A DNA stretch of 64,000 bases from Anaerolineales bacterium (GTDB taxonomy: Bacteria; Chloroflexota; Anaerolineae; Anaerolineales; Villigracilaceae). Position numbers and translations under genes: made by a program. Of the stretch, positions 8,734 through 15,668 are shown piece after piece. The notes under the pieces are model-generated. The model worked only from the letters and a program-made list of their open reading frames with translations. It was not told where the DNA came from and did no database searches. The stretch covers positions 62,001 through 126,000 of the forward strand of contig JAEURJ010000002.1 in the NCBI GenBank assembly GCA_016789305.1, in the 5' to 3' direction. Positions within the stretch are counted from its first letter, which is position 1, and the number at the start of each line of letters is the position of its first letter.

Positions 8734-10081
8734 TGTCGATCTCCTTCAATACCTGTACAAGCGTATCAATTTCTTCCCTGCTGTTTATTTCGGTGACAGC
8801 GATCAGCAGGTGATTTTTCAACGATGGATAATCCCGACCAAGATCATAGCCGCCGAAGATGCCATTTTCAAGCAGGTATTGATTGACTTCGCTCGCAGGC
8901 TTGGGACATTGCAAAGTGAATTCGTGGAAGAAGCTTTCCTTGAAATGAACCTTGAAGCCTTTGATCTTGCCAAGTTCGGATGCAGCGTAATGCGCTTTTT
9001 GATAACAAAGACTTGCAACTTGATTCAAGCCGCTCTTGCCAAGTGCTGACATATAAACGGAACAACCCAGTGCGAGCAAACCTTGGTTGGTGCAGATGTT
9101 GGATGTGGCGCGTTCACGCTTGATATGTTGTTCGCGTGAAGTGAGCGTCAACACATAGCAACGTTGCCCGCGTGAGTCGAGGGTTTCACCGACAAGACGT
9201 CCAGCCATTTTGTGAACGTAGGATTTTTTCGTTGTGAAAAATCCGAGATAGGGTCCGCCGTACCAAAGGGGAATGCCGAACGGCTGTGCTTCACCGACAA
9301 CAATATCCGCGCCCATCTCGCCGGGGGTCTTGAGCATCAACATGGCAGTTGGATTCGCCACGATGCAAACAAGCGCACCTTTTGCGTGTGCGGCCTCGAT
9401 AAGTTTTGTGTAATCGTAAATGCGGCCAAAGAAATCAGGGAATTGAACGACGACGAGCATTGTGGATTCGTCGATCAACGGGATGATCGCTTCGGGTCCG
9501 GACTCAGGGTTGACTGATGCATCGTCCCCGGCTTCTTCCAATCCCATGCCTTGTGAGTACGTGCGTATCACTTCGCGATACTGTGGATGGACTGCGGGTG
9601 ACATCACAACTTTTTTGCGTTTGCCGCGAAATTGCGCAAAGGCGAGGTTCACGGCTTCGGCAGTGGCAGTTGCACCATCGTAGTGCGATGCATTTGAAAC
9701 TTCCATGCCGGTCAGATTCGTCATCAGCGATTGGAATTCAAAGATGGCTTGTAGCGTCCCCTGTGAAATTTCAGGTTGATAGGGCGTGTATGCGGTATAG
9801 AACTCGCCGCGGCGTAACATGTGGTCAACCACGGAAGGGATGTAGTGATTGTAGGCTCCGGCGCCAAGGAATGAGATCATGTGCTCGCGCACATTCTCAT
9901 TGCTGGAGGCCATCTCACCCAGCAGGGCAGCGGCTTCCATTTCACTTAAAGCGGGCGGCAAATCCAATTCGGGAAAGCGATGTTTTTTCGGGATGGCGTC
10001 GAACAAATCATCCAATGATTTGACGCCGACCGTCTTCAACATCTCATCCCGTTCGTTCGGAGAGATTGGGATATAGGTCAT
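8726..10081 (-). CDS. gcvPA: Glycine dehydrogenase (decarboxylating), subunit 1
   Basis: This is the N-terminal half of the split P-protein. It pairs with GcvPB to form the active decarboxylase. The 451-residue length and family motifs are as expected (YIPISPNERDEML at the start, FLGAGAYNHYIP, TPYQPEISQGTLQ, SNASHYDGATA). It lies 15 bp after gcvH and overlaps gcvPB by 8 bp, so the three genes form one operon downstream of the glycine riboswitch. Confidence 0.97.
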   Translation of the reverse strand: MTYIPISPNERDEMLKTVGVKSLDDLFDAIPKKHRFPELDLPPALSEMEAAALLGEMASSNENVREHMISFLGAGAYNHYIPSVVDHMLRRGEFYTAYTPYQPEISQGTLQAIFEFQSLMTNLTGMEVSNASHYDGATATAEAVNLAFAQFRGKRKKVVMSPAVHPQYREVIRTYSQGMGLEEAGDDASVNPESGPEAIIPLIDESTMLVVVQFPDFFGRIYDYTKLIEAAHAKGALVCIVANPTAMLMLKTPGEMGADIVVGEAQPFGIPLWYGGPYLGFFTTKKSYVHKMAGRLVGETLDSRGQRCYVLTLTSREQHIKRERATSNICTNQGLLALGCSVYMSALGKSGLNQVASLCYQKAHYAASELGKIKGFKVHFKESFFHEFTLQCPKPASEVNQYLLENGIFGGYDLGRDYPSLKNHLLIAVTEINSREEIDTLVQVLKEIDNG

Positions 10082-10096
10082 GTTGACTCCGCTTGA

Positions 10097-10474
10097 TTAA
10101 TGAGCGCGGCCTTCACAATGTTTTTCGTAGGCTGCTGAATCCATCAGGTCGCCTGCGGAACCGCCTTCGATCTTGATCATCCAACCTTCGCCGAAGGGAT
10201 CGGAGTTGAGTACTTCTGGTTTTTCTGAAAGCCCCTTGTTAATGGCGCTGACCTTTCCTGCGGATGGCGCATAGATCTCGGAAGAAGCCTTGACTGATTC
10301 CACGGAAGCAATGGCTTTGCCAACTGTCACGGCTTCGCCTTCTTCCACAAGGATCTCCACAAAGACAATATCGGAGAGCTGGTTTTGAGCATAGTCAGTA
10401 ATACCAACTGTACCGCTGGCGGGGTCGAACCATTCGTCGGATTGTGCATACTTTAAATTGGATGGGGTTTTCAT
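10097..10474 (-). CDS. gcvH: Glycine cleavage system H protein
   Basis: The 125-residue H protein carries aminomethyl groups on a lipoyl-lysine between the P, T and L proteins. The lipoylation site is K62 in SVESVKASSEIYAP. The lipoyl domain is complete and ends with the usual GEGWMIKI strand. The start at 10474 follows AGGAG; a longer frame lacks such a signal. It is the first gene of the operon and directly follows the riboswitch terminator. The T-protein gene (gcvT), often part of such operons, is absent here. Confidence 0.97.
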   Translation of the reverse strand: MKTPSNLKYAQSDEWFDPASGTVGITDYAQNQLSDIVFVEILVEEGEAVTVGKAIASVESVKASSEIYAPSAGKVSAINKGLSEKPEVLNSDPFGEGWMIKIEGGSAGDLMDSAAYEKHCEGRAH

Positions 10475-10505
10475 TTGTTTTCTCCTGAGGAAATTTTGGC
10501 GAATC

Positions 10506-10540
10506 AAAAAGGACGCACGATTCTAGAAATCGCGCGTCCT
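10506..10540 (-). terminator. Riboswitch-controlled intrinsic terminator
   Basis: On the minus strand GGACGCGCGAT pairs with ATCGTGCGTCC and is followed by TTTTTG, 32 nt before the gcvH start. It directly follows the second glycine aptamer, so glycine binding probably decides whether this hairpin forms. Confidence 0.85.
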
Positions 10541-10735
10541 CTGTAATGGAACCTGAGAGATTAGTTGGTGATTACCAGTAAACCAACTTTACACCGTCGG
10601 TATTCCTTGAAGGGGAATTTTCCAGAGAGATATGGGAGTTGCAGAGTCCTTTTGCCTGAGAGATTCATCTGGCATCGCCTGATTCCAGATTTGCACCTTC
10701 GGCGCTCCTAGTCTTCTCGATCTTAGAGTCTCTTC
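10541..10735 (-). ncRNA. Tandem glycine riboswitch
   Basis: Read on the minus strand, aptamer I (about 10735-10640) contains the hallmark GGAGCGCCGAAGGTGCAAA segment and the CTCAGGCAAAAGGACTCTGC segment. Aptamer II (about 10630-10541) contains a CCGACGGTGTAAAG counterpart and ATCTCTCAGGTTCC. Both conserved cores match the known glycine riboswitch. Since glycine cleavage consumes glycine, it is expected to act as an ON switch, preventing the terminator that follows when glycine is bound. The position before gcvH supports this. Confidence 0.93.
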
Positions 10736-10761
10736 TCTACAACATTTCAATTGTTAATCAA

Positions 10762-10790
10762 ATTCTACGGTTGAGAGAGGCGAGAGTCAA
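10762..10790 (-). promoter_or_regulatory. Promoter of the gcv operon
   Basis: On the minus strand TTGACT (10785-10790) and TAGAAT (10762-10767) are separated by exactly 17 bp. Transcription would begin near 10755 and run straight into the glycine riboswitch. Confidence 0.8.
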
Positions 10791-10820
10791 GGGGCGGGAG
10801 ACATGACTTTTGTAATGGGT

Positions 10821-11336
10821 TTACTTGCCTGCAACTTTACGAACCCGCTTGGGTGTGGAAGGTTCTTCAGGGATGGATGGTCCGGGAAGCACGGGTTCTG
10901 CAGGGACAGATGGTGCCTCCAAAATGGGAGGAATTTCAGACCCAACAGTAGTGGATGGAATGATCCGTACGCCGTTCAAACGGGCGAAATATTCTTTTAC
11001 TGCCTGGTCGTTGAAGAAAATCAGGTTGAGAATCCCAACTACCGCGCTAAAAATATTTCCATAAATGAAAGTTGAGATTTGGAATACCGCAATTGATGGT
11101 GACGGCTTGACCGGTTGAGGCTGGCTACTTAAAAGTTTGGCGGCATAAATGATCTCAAAAGCTCCGAGAATGGTTGGCAATATGGTGATTGGCAGGCAGA
11201 TCACACCGATTACCGTGCTTAAAACTGTGGCCGAGGCGACAAACCCCCAAAATAAATTGATGATGCCGCTGGTAAGTGTCATGGCGGCGATGGCTGTATA
11301 TAAGCCGGGTTTTTGATCTGTATAGATTGTGTTCAT
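10821..11336 (-). CDS. Hypothetical four-helix membrane protein with Pro-rich tail
   Basis: The 171-residue protein has about four hydrophobic segments (roughly residues 12-35, 40-68, 85-110) and a C-terminal tail rich in Pro, Glu and Ser (residues 130-165), ending in basic residues (RVRKVAGK). A good AAGGAG site precedes the ATG. No domain family was recognised with confidence. It may be a small integral membrane protein with a cytoplasmic tail. It is 79 bp downstream of the next gene and may be a separate transcript. Confidence 0.65.
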   Translation of the reverse strand: MNTIYTDQKPGLYTAIAAMTLTSGIINLFWGFVASATVLSTVIGVICLPITILPTILGAFEIIYAAKLLSSQPQPVKPSPSIAVFQISTFIYGNIFSAVVGILNLIFFNDQAVKEYFARLNGVRIIPSTTVGSEIPPILEAPSVPAEPVLPGPSIPEEPSTPKRVRKVAGK

Positions 11337-11414
11337 TTGTTACTCCTTAAATTTTTGCTGTAAGGATATAACGAATGAACACAACACCGGTTGCAATTTA
11401 AAGATGATAATTTC

Positions 11415-12299
11415 TTAAGGTTGTTGAAAGGTGAGTAACAAGCCGCCCATGTAACTTGCGCCGTTGGGATCAGTGCAGGTGGGGGCCGCAATATTGGGCA
11501 CAAATGAACCGCCCTCAACGACACGGATGCTGTAAACCGTATCCGTTTTCATGAGGAAATCTGCGTATCCATTGCCAAGCTCAGGTTTCAAGCCGGTGAA
11601 GAAAGTATCTTCGCCTTGATTCCAGGTGACGATGACCTTGATGCCGGGAACCTGCCTGCGGCGCGAATCCATGAGCATCACTTGGAGCAGACCTTCTTTA
11701 AGCGATGTATCGCAAACTGTATCCTGACCGACCAGCGTAAATGGAGAACCTGCAGCTGGGTTGGATGGTGATGTGGGCCGCGGAGTCGATGTTGTTATGG
11801 GTGGTTGTGGGATTAACGGTGTTTGTTCAAAAGACAAAGTAGGTTCTTCGAAAACGAATGTTTCCGTAATTAGTGACGGCTCAATAAATGGAATTTCAGG
11901 TATGGGTGTTTCCGTAGCGACGGCGAAAGGAATATTGGTGTTTGCAACGGAAGCAAACCCTTGTTGTAAATCTGTGGCGAGTTGTGCCAGAGGACGCGCG
12001 CTTTCAAATGGTTCGCCAGAGGCAAGCATGCGTTGGGCTTGTGCGCTAAGTTCGCCAACAGGGTCTGTGTCGCCGAGCAATTGAAGGCGTGCACGCGCGC
12101 GAGGTAGGTCATGTGTGGATGCATACGATGCGGCGATCACCGTGCGATATTGATCTTTGAAGTCTGTCCGCAGGATGGCAGGGCTTGCGTCCACGTATGT
12201 GACAGGGGAGATCAACCACGAGTACGCCAGACCAAGCCCAAGTCCGGCAAGAAGCGCGATGATGATGTGTAGTGTTGGGCTGCGAAGGTCAAAATTCAT
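11415..12299 (-). CDS. Hypothetical single-pass membrane protein
   Basis: The 294-residue protein has one N-terminal membrane helix (about residues 10-30), then a YSWLISPVTYVDASPAILRTDFKDQYR segment that closely parallels the upstream gene product (YGWVIDPVEFTNLTPGLLREDYRADY). The two are therefore paralogues sharing an N-terminal module. After about residue 120 it continues with a low-complexity Thr/Pro linker and a C-terminal beta-rich domain. The start overlaps the preceding stop codon (ATGA), which indicates cotranscription and coupling. Function is unknown; an envelope role is inferred from topology. Confidence 0.7.
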   Translation of the reverse strand: MNFDLRSPTLHIIIALLAGLGLGLAYSWLISPVTYVDASPAILRTDFKDQYRTVIAASYASTHDLPRARARLQLLGDTDPVGELSAQAQRMLASGEPFESARPLAQLATDLQQGFASVANTNIPFAVATETPIPEIPFIEPSLITETFVFEEPTLSFEQTPLIPQPPITTSTPRPTSPSNPAAGSPFTLVGQDTVCDTSLKEGLLQVMLMDSRRRQVPGIKVIVTWNQGEDTFFTGLKPELGNGYADFLMKTDTVYSIRVVEGGSFVPNIAAPTCTDPNGASYMGGLLLTFQQP

Positions 12300-12652
12300 G
12301 GAGCAGTGCCGCCTTGCGGTTGATACGTTTGCATTGCAGTTAAGAGTTGCTGCAACTGCGTGATTTCATTTTCCGTAAATCCGTTGACGTGTGCATAATC
12401 CAATGTGTTTGTGACAACAACCGAAGGCGCTTCGCTGGATAATACCGCCAGCCTGCGTGCGGCGTTATCAGCATTGATCTCCCCGTGATAGGCTTCCGCA
12501 ACCATGAGCACGTAATCGGCTCGATAATCTTCGCGAAGCAGGCCGGGTGTGAGGTTGGTAAATTCCACCGGATCGATCACCCAGCCATAAAGGATGCCTA
12601 TTGCAATACCGATAACGGCGGTAATAATGATTTTTATCAAATTGGATGACAT
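12296..12652 (-). CDS. Hypothetical membrane protein, paralogue of its neighbour
   Basis: The 118-residue protein has one N-terminal membrane helix (SNLIKIIITAVIGIAIGILY) and then the shared DPVEFTNLTPGLLREDYRADYVLMVAEAY module, which contains a predicted helical hairpin. The start was set at 12652; the longer open frame runs through the SRP RNA gene and is not real. A GGGTATAAT -10 box ends 6 nt before the ATG, so the mRNA is probably leaderless. It forms an operon with the downstream paralogue through an ATGA overlap. Confidence 0.75.
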   Translation of the reverse strand: MSSNLIKIIITAVIGIAIGILYGWVIDPVEFTNLTPGLLREDYRADYVLMVAEAYHGEINADNAARRLAVLSSEAPSVVVTNTLDYAHVNGFTENEITQLQQLLTAMQTYQPQGGTAP

Positions 12653-12658
12653 GAAGGA

Positions 12659-12667
12659 ATTATACCC
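12659..12667 (-). promoter_or_regulatory. Leaderless promoter (GGGTATAAT) of the 12296-12652 gene
   Basis: The minus strand reads GGGTATAATTCCTTCATG, with the -10 hexamer at 12659-12664 and 6 nt between it and the ATG. Transcription would start at or next to the start codon. Confidence 0.65.
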
Positions 12668-12690
12668 ACACTGCAATATAAATAAGAAAT

Positions 12691-12792
12691 GCCCGGGCAG
12701 GCTACCGGCGGCACCCGAAGACACTTCCTTACCGTTGCTATCTTTCGATCCTGGCGGGGTTCGAAAGGCTTCGCCGCGCCGGGCCTGCCCGG
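12691..12792 (-). ncRNA. ffs: Signal recognition particle RNA (bacterial small type)
   Basis: The minus strand folds as the ~100-nt bacterial SRP RNA. The apical domain has the invariant order GCCAGG-ATC-GAAA-GAT-AGCA, which matches the conserved CAGG...GNRA...AGCA asymmetric loop that binds Ffh. The flanking strands CGAACCCC and the terminal stem CCGGGCAGGC/GCCTGCCCGG pair as expected. A perfectly spaced promoter lies directly upstream, and the 3' end is followed by a T-rich run. The RNA binds Ffh and guides membrane-protein translation to FtsY and SecYEG. The ends are known to within a few bases. Confidence 0.9.
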
Positions 12793-12801
12793 ACGTGCGC
12801 A

Positions 12802-12830
12802 AGCATACCCGAAGAGAGGGGGGGTGTCAA
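12802..12830 (-). promoter_or_regulatory. Strong sigma70-type promoter of the SRP RNA gene
   Basis: TTGACA (12825-12830) and TATGCT (12802-12807) on the minus strand are 17 bp apart. Initiation would fall near 12795, matching the 5' end of the SRP RNA fold. Confidence 0.85.
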
Positions 12831-12837
12831 TTGAAGG

Positions 12838-14235
12838 TTATTTTTGTGGCAATGCCTCGGATTCGATCACGGACAGGAATACATTGATCAAATCAGGGTC
12901 GAAGAGATGACCGGCATTTTCTTGTAGATAAGCGATCACATCTGCGCGGGGCATTTTTTTGCGATATGGCCTATCACTGGATAACGCATCCCATACATCG
13001 ATGATGGCGAAGAGTCGTGCGATCTTTGGAATCGCGTCTCCTTTTAAACCCCTGGGATATCCACTTCCATCCCAACGTTCATGGTGATAGAGAGGAATAT
13101 CAAGCGCGGGGTGAAGATAGGAAATCGCCGAAAGCATATCATTGGCATGTTCCGGATGCCTTCGCATGACCTTCCACTCTTCTTCCGTAAGTGGACCGGG
13201 TTTTTGCAGGATTTCATCAGGAATGGCCATTTTGCCCATGTCATGCAAAAGAGCACCGCGACGAATGTGAGAGAGCTCTTCCTCGGTGTAGCCAATTGAT
13301 TTTGCAACCTTGAGAGTTAATTCGGTGACCCGTTGTGTGTGGCCTTCCGTTTCCCTGTCGCGCAAGTCGAGTGCGCGGACCCAGCCTTCAATGGTCCTTT
13401 CATAGGCTTCCTGAAGGTTGTTGTGTGCGGTCTGTAATTCCTTTTCCGCATTTTTTCGCTCGGTGATGTCACGCGAAGCGATTTGTACTTCGATAATTTT
13501 GGAGGTTTTGGGGTCCAGAATGGCTCGGGAAGATGTTTCCAGCCAGATAAGCTCGCCATTTTTATGAATGGCACGAAATGTCACAGTGTTGATTTCATCC
13601 TGATCTGTTTTGTCAAAGAAATGATTTGAAACGACTTCACGGTCTTCTTGATGAACAAAGTTCAACGCTGAGGTGCCCGTCAGTTCTTCCGGGGAATACC
13701 CCAATAAGCTCTCGCTGGCGGGGGAAATATATAAAATTGTGCCATCTGTGGAAAGTCTTGAGATCATGTCGCTGGCGTTCTCGGCCAGCAGGCGGAATTG
13801 TGCCTCGCGTTCCGTGAGCGCATCCTGGATACGGACTTTTTCGTTATGCCCCAGCCATTGTTCGATGGCCTTTTCGGCGAGATGAGGCATATCCAGCATG
13901 GACTCAGGTGACTTCACCACATAATCCAATGCGCCGGATTTCAACGCTTCCACGGCAATCTTTTCATTGCCATAGCTTGTCATTAATATGATGGGTGTGG
14001 AAAGAAGGGGGTCGTGCTGGTCCGGCAGAAGCTCCATGCTTTCGCCGTCTGGGAGGCGCCAGTCTGCAATGATCAAAGCAGGCTCACGGGTCAACCTATA
14101 GACACGTGCCTCCGCAATGGATTTAACGCGATGAATATAAACCGGGCTTCCCTGGTCTTCGAAGGCTCTTTGTATTAATTCTGCGTGCGCATCATCGTCT
14201 TCGATAAGCAGAATTTCAATTTGATCTTCCAGCAT
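12838..14235 (-). CDS. Response regulator with REC, PAS and HD-GYP domains
   Basis: The 465-residue protein has a receiver domain (about 3-120; acidic pocket EDDD near 9-12, phosphoacceptor D in ADWRLPDG near 56), a PAS domain (about 135-260) and an HD-GYP phosphodiesterase domain (about 285-460). The last shows HDMGKMAIPDEIL and HHERWDGSGYPRGL, the family's metal and GYP motifs. HD-GYP enzymes usually hydrolyse cyclic di-GMP to GMP, so this likely links phosphorylation and a PAS-sensed signal to c-di-GMP removal. The start at MLEDQIEI was chosen because the longer frame overlaps the preceding gene. It lies 16 bp after the single-domain receiver gene. Confidence 0.9.
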   Translation of the reverse strand: MLEDQIEILLIEDDDAHAELIQRAFEDQGSPVYIHRVKSIAEARVYRLTREPALIIADWRLPDGESMELLPDQHDPLLSTPIILMTSYGNEKIAVEALKSGALDYVVKSPESMLDMPHLAEKAIEQWLGHNEKVRIQDALTEREAQFRLLAENASDMISRLSTDGTILYISPASESLLGYSPEELTGTSALNFVHQEDREVVSNHFFDKTDQDEINTVTFRAIHKNGELIWLETSSRAILDPKTSKIIEVQIASRDITERKNAEKELQTAHNNLQEAYERTIEGWVRALDLRDRETEGHTQRVTELTLKVAKSIGYTEEELSHIRRGALLHDMGKMAIPDEILQKPGPLTEEEWKVMRRHPEHANDMLSAISYLHPALDIPLYHHERWDGSGYPRGLKGDAIPKIARLFAIIDVWDALSSDRPYRKKMPRADVIAYLQENAGHLFDPDLINVFLSVIESEALPQK

Positions 14236-14251
14236 GGTGATAGATGGTATC

Positions 14252-14695
14252 TTAGATTTGAGGATGTGTATTCCACCCAAGCCAGTAAAAGCCCAGGTCG
14301 TTCATGAGTTTGCTGAATTCTTCGAACCCCACAGGTTTGACAAGATAACTGTTTACGTGGTTGTCGTATGCGCGGGCAACGTCTTTCTCCGCTTCGGAGG
14401 TTGTCAAGACAATGATGGGTATTTTCTGCACTTCGACATCTTCCTTGATAATGCGCAGAACTTCCAATCCATCCACCTTGGGCAGGCGCAGGTCCAGGAG
14501 AATGACATGCGGCCGTGGGCTTGATTCCGGGGTGGTATATTCGCCGCGCCTCATGAGATAGTCTAGAGCAGACTGGCCGTCGGAAAAGTGCTTGATCCTG
14601 TTAGCAATGCGGTGGTCTTCCAGGGTGCGAATGACCAATTCGGCGTGATCAATGTTGTCTTCCACCAGCATGACGAGTACGGGTTCTCCCATCAT
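14252..14695 (-). CDS. Single-domain response regulator (Rcp1/CheY-like)
   Basis: The protein of about 147 residues is a lone receiver domain with the acidic pair in VEDNIDH, the phosphoacceptor aspartate in LLDLRLPKVDG and the lysine in YLVKPVGFEEF. The LVEDN.DHAELV opening is typical of Rcp1-type regulators that partner with phytochrome or other hybrid kinases. Three ATG codons occur in a row; the middle one is best placed behind AAGGAG. It is the first gene of a two-gene unit with the HD-GYP regulator and is divergent from the STAS gene. No kinase partner is adjacent. Confidence 0.88.
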   Translation of the reverse strand: MMGEPVLVMLVEDNIDHAELVIRTLEDHRIANRIKHFSDGQSALDYLMRRGEYTTPESSPRPHVILLDLRLPKVDGLEVLRIIKEDVEVQKIPIIVLTTSEAEKDVARAYDNHVNSYLVKPVGFEEFSKLMNDLGFYWLGWNTHPQI

Positions 14696-14716
14696 CATAT
14701 CTCCTTGTTTGCGCCT

Positions 14717-14745
14717 ATTGTAAACCATTTGCATAAAGTTATGTA
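14717..14745 (-). promoter_or_regulatory. Promoter of the receiver/HD-GYP operon
   Basis: TACATA (14740-14745) and TACAAT (14717-14722) on the minus strand are 17 bp apart, about 20 bp upstream of the receiver gene's ribosome site. The divergent STAS gene has its own TATAAT at 14783-14788. Confidence 0.5.
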
Positions 14746-14835
14746 TTTTTCCGGCTGTGCAAGGTGACTGTAAGCCCTGTGATATAATTTTCAAATTGCA
14801 CTGTAAAAAACCTATTTTGTTCGCGGAGGATTGAA

Positions 14836-15171
14836 ATGGAGATTACTACGCAGGAATTTAAACATGGTGATCTGGTGGCGGTAAAGGGACGTGTGGATAG
14901 CGCAACCGCCCCCGATTTCACCAAGGCTCTTGAAAAGATCAATGAGGCGGGTCGATTCAAGATTGCAGTGGATATGAGCGAGCTTGAATATATGTCCAGT
15001 GCGGGTTTTCGTGCATTGCTTGCCTCTCAGCGAAACTGCAAAAAATACAACCGCGGCGAACTTGTCCTTGTAAAAGTGCCTGAGAGAATTCGCGAGGCTC
15101 TTGAATTGGCAGGCTTTACCGAATTATTTAAAACATTCGATGACCCCATCGAAGCCGTGGGCAACTTCTAA
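14836..15171 (+). CDS. STAS-domain anti-sigma factor antagonist
   Basis: The 111-residue protein is a stand-alone STAS domain of the SpoIIAA/RsbV type. The phosphorylatable serine lies in EYMSSAGFRALL (S54/S55). When dephosphorylated, such proteins bind the anti-sigma kinase and free its sigma factor or other target; when phosphorylated, they let go. A GGAGG ribosome site and a TATAAT at 14783-14788 precede it. The kinase (15257) and the phosphatase (15669) that would act on it follow on the same strand, though a hairpin separates them. Confidence 0.92.
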   Translation: MEITTQEFKHGDLVAVKGRVDSATAPDFTKALEKINEAGRFKIAVDMSELEYMSSAGFRALLASQRNCKKYNRGELVLVKVPERIREALELAGFTELFKTFDDPIEAVGNF

Positions 15172-15207
15172 AGGACGCACGGCGCGTTCTCGAAACCAAG
15201 GAAAAAC

Positions 15208-15242
15208 ATGCCGCCTCTTCAGTTTATTGTGAGAGGCGGCAT
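15208..15242 (+). terminator. Hairpin between the STAS and anti-sigma genes
   Basis: ATGCCGCCTCT (15208-15218) pairs with AGAGGCGGCAT (15232-15242), but only a weak U-tract (CCTATTTC) follows. It may partly end transcription after the STAS gene and so set more antagonist than kinase. This is an inference. Confidence 0.55.
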
Positions 15243-15256
15243 CCTATTTCACCCTC

Positions 15257-15664
15257 ATGCCAAAAATCACCTACCCGGCTAAATTTGAATTCCTCGATGA
15301 GATCCGCGACTTTGTTGCCGAAGTTGCGCGTCAGGGCGGTTTTTCCGACAAGGAAATCTACTCCCTGCAGCTTGCTGCGGATGAAGCAGCGTCTAATATT
15401 ATCGAGCATGCCTACGAAGGTATTCCGGATGCCTCCCTTGATATCACCTGTACCATGCAGGGCGACACCATTGTCATCACCATGCGTGATGAGGGAATTT
15501 CCTTTGACCCCTCAAAGGTAAAACAACCCAACCTCAAAGCGAAGCTTTCGGAACGACAGATCGGCGGGTTGGGCGTCTATCTCATGCGAAAACTGATGGA
15601 CGATGTCCGTTATGAATCTGTGGGGAAAAGCAATACACTGACCATGATCAAACGAAGAGCGTAA
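15257..15664 (+). CDS. Anti-sigma regulatory factor / serine kinase (RsbW-like)
   Basis: The 135-residue protein is a HATPase_c_2 (GHKL) domain. The N box is LAADEAASNIIEHAYEG (about residues 38-54), the G1 box is MRDEGISFDP near 76-85, and the G2 box is QIGGLGVYLMRKLMD near 101-115. Such proteins hold a sigma factor or other regulator inactive and phosphorylate their STAS antagonist with ATP. The gene stands 4 bp before the SpoIIE-type phosphatase and 86 bp after the STAS gene. No clear ribosome site is visible. The target sigma factor is not in this window. Confidence 0.9.
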   Translation: MPKITYPAKFEFLDEIRDFVAEVARQGGFSDKEIYSLQLAADEAASNIIEHAYEGIPDASLDITCTMQGDTIVITMRDEGISFDPSKVKQPNLKAKLSERQIGGLGVYLMRKLMDDVRYESVGKSNTLTMIKRRA

Positions 15665-15668
15665 CCCT

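Noticed and set aside
12296..12802. Longer open frame starting at 12802
   Set aside because: Its first 50 codons cover the SRP RNA gene; the ATG at 12652 has a promoter and a membrane helix right after it.
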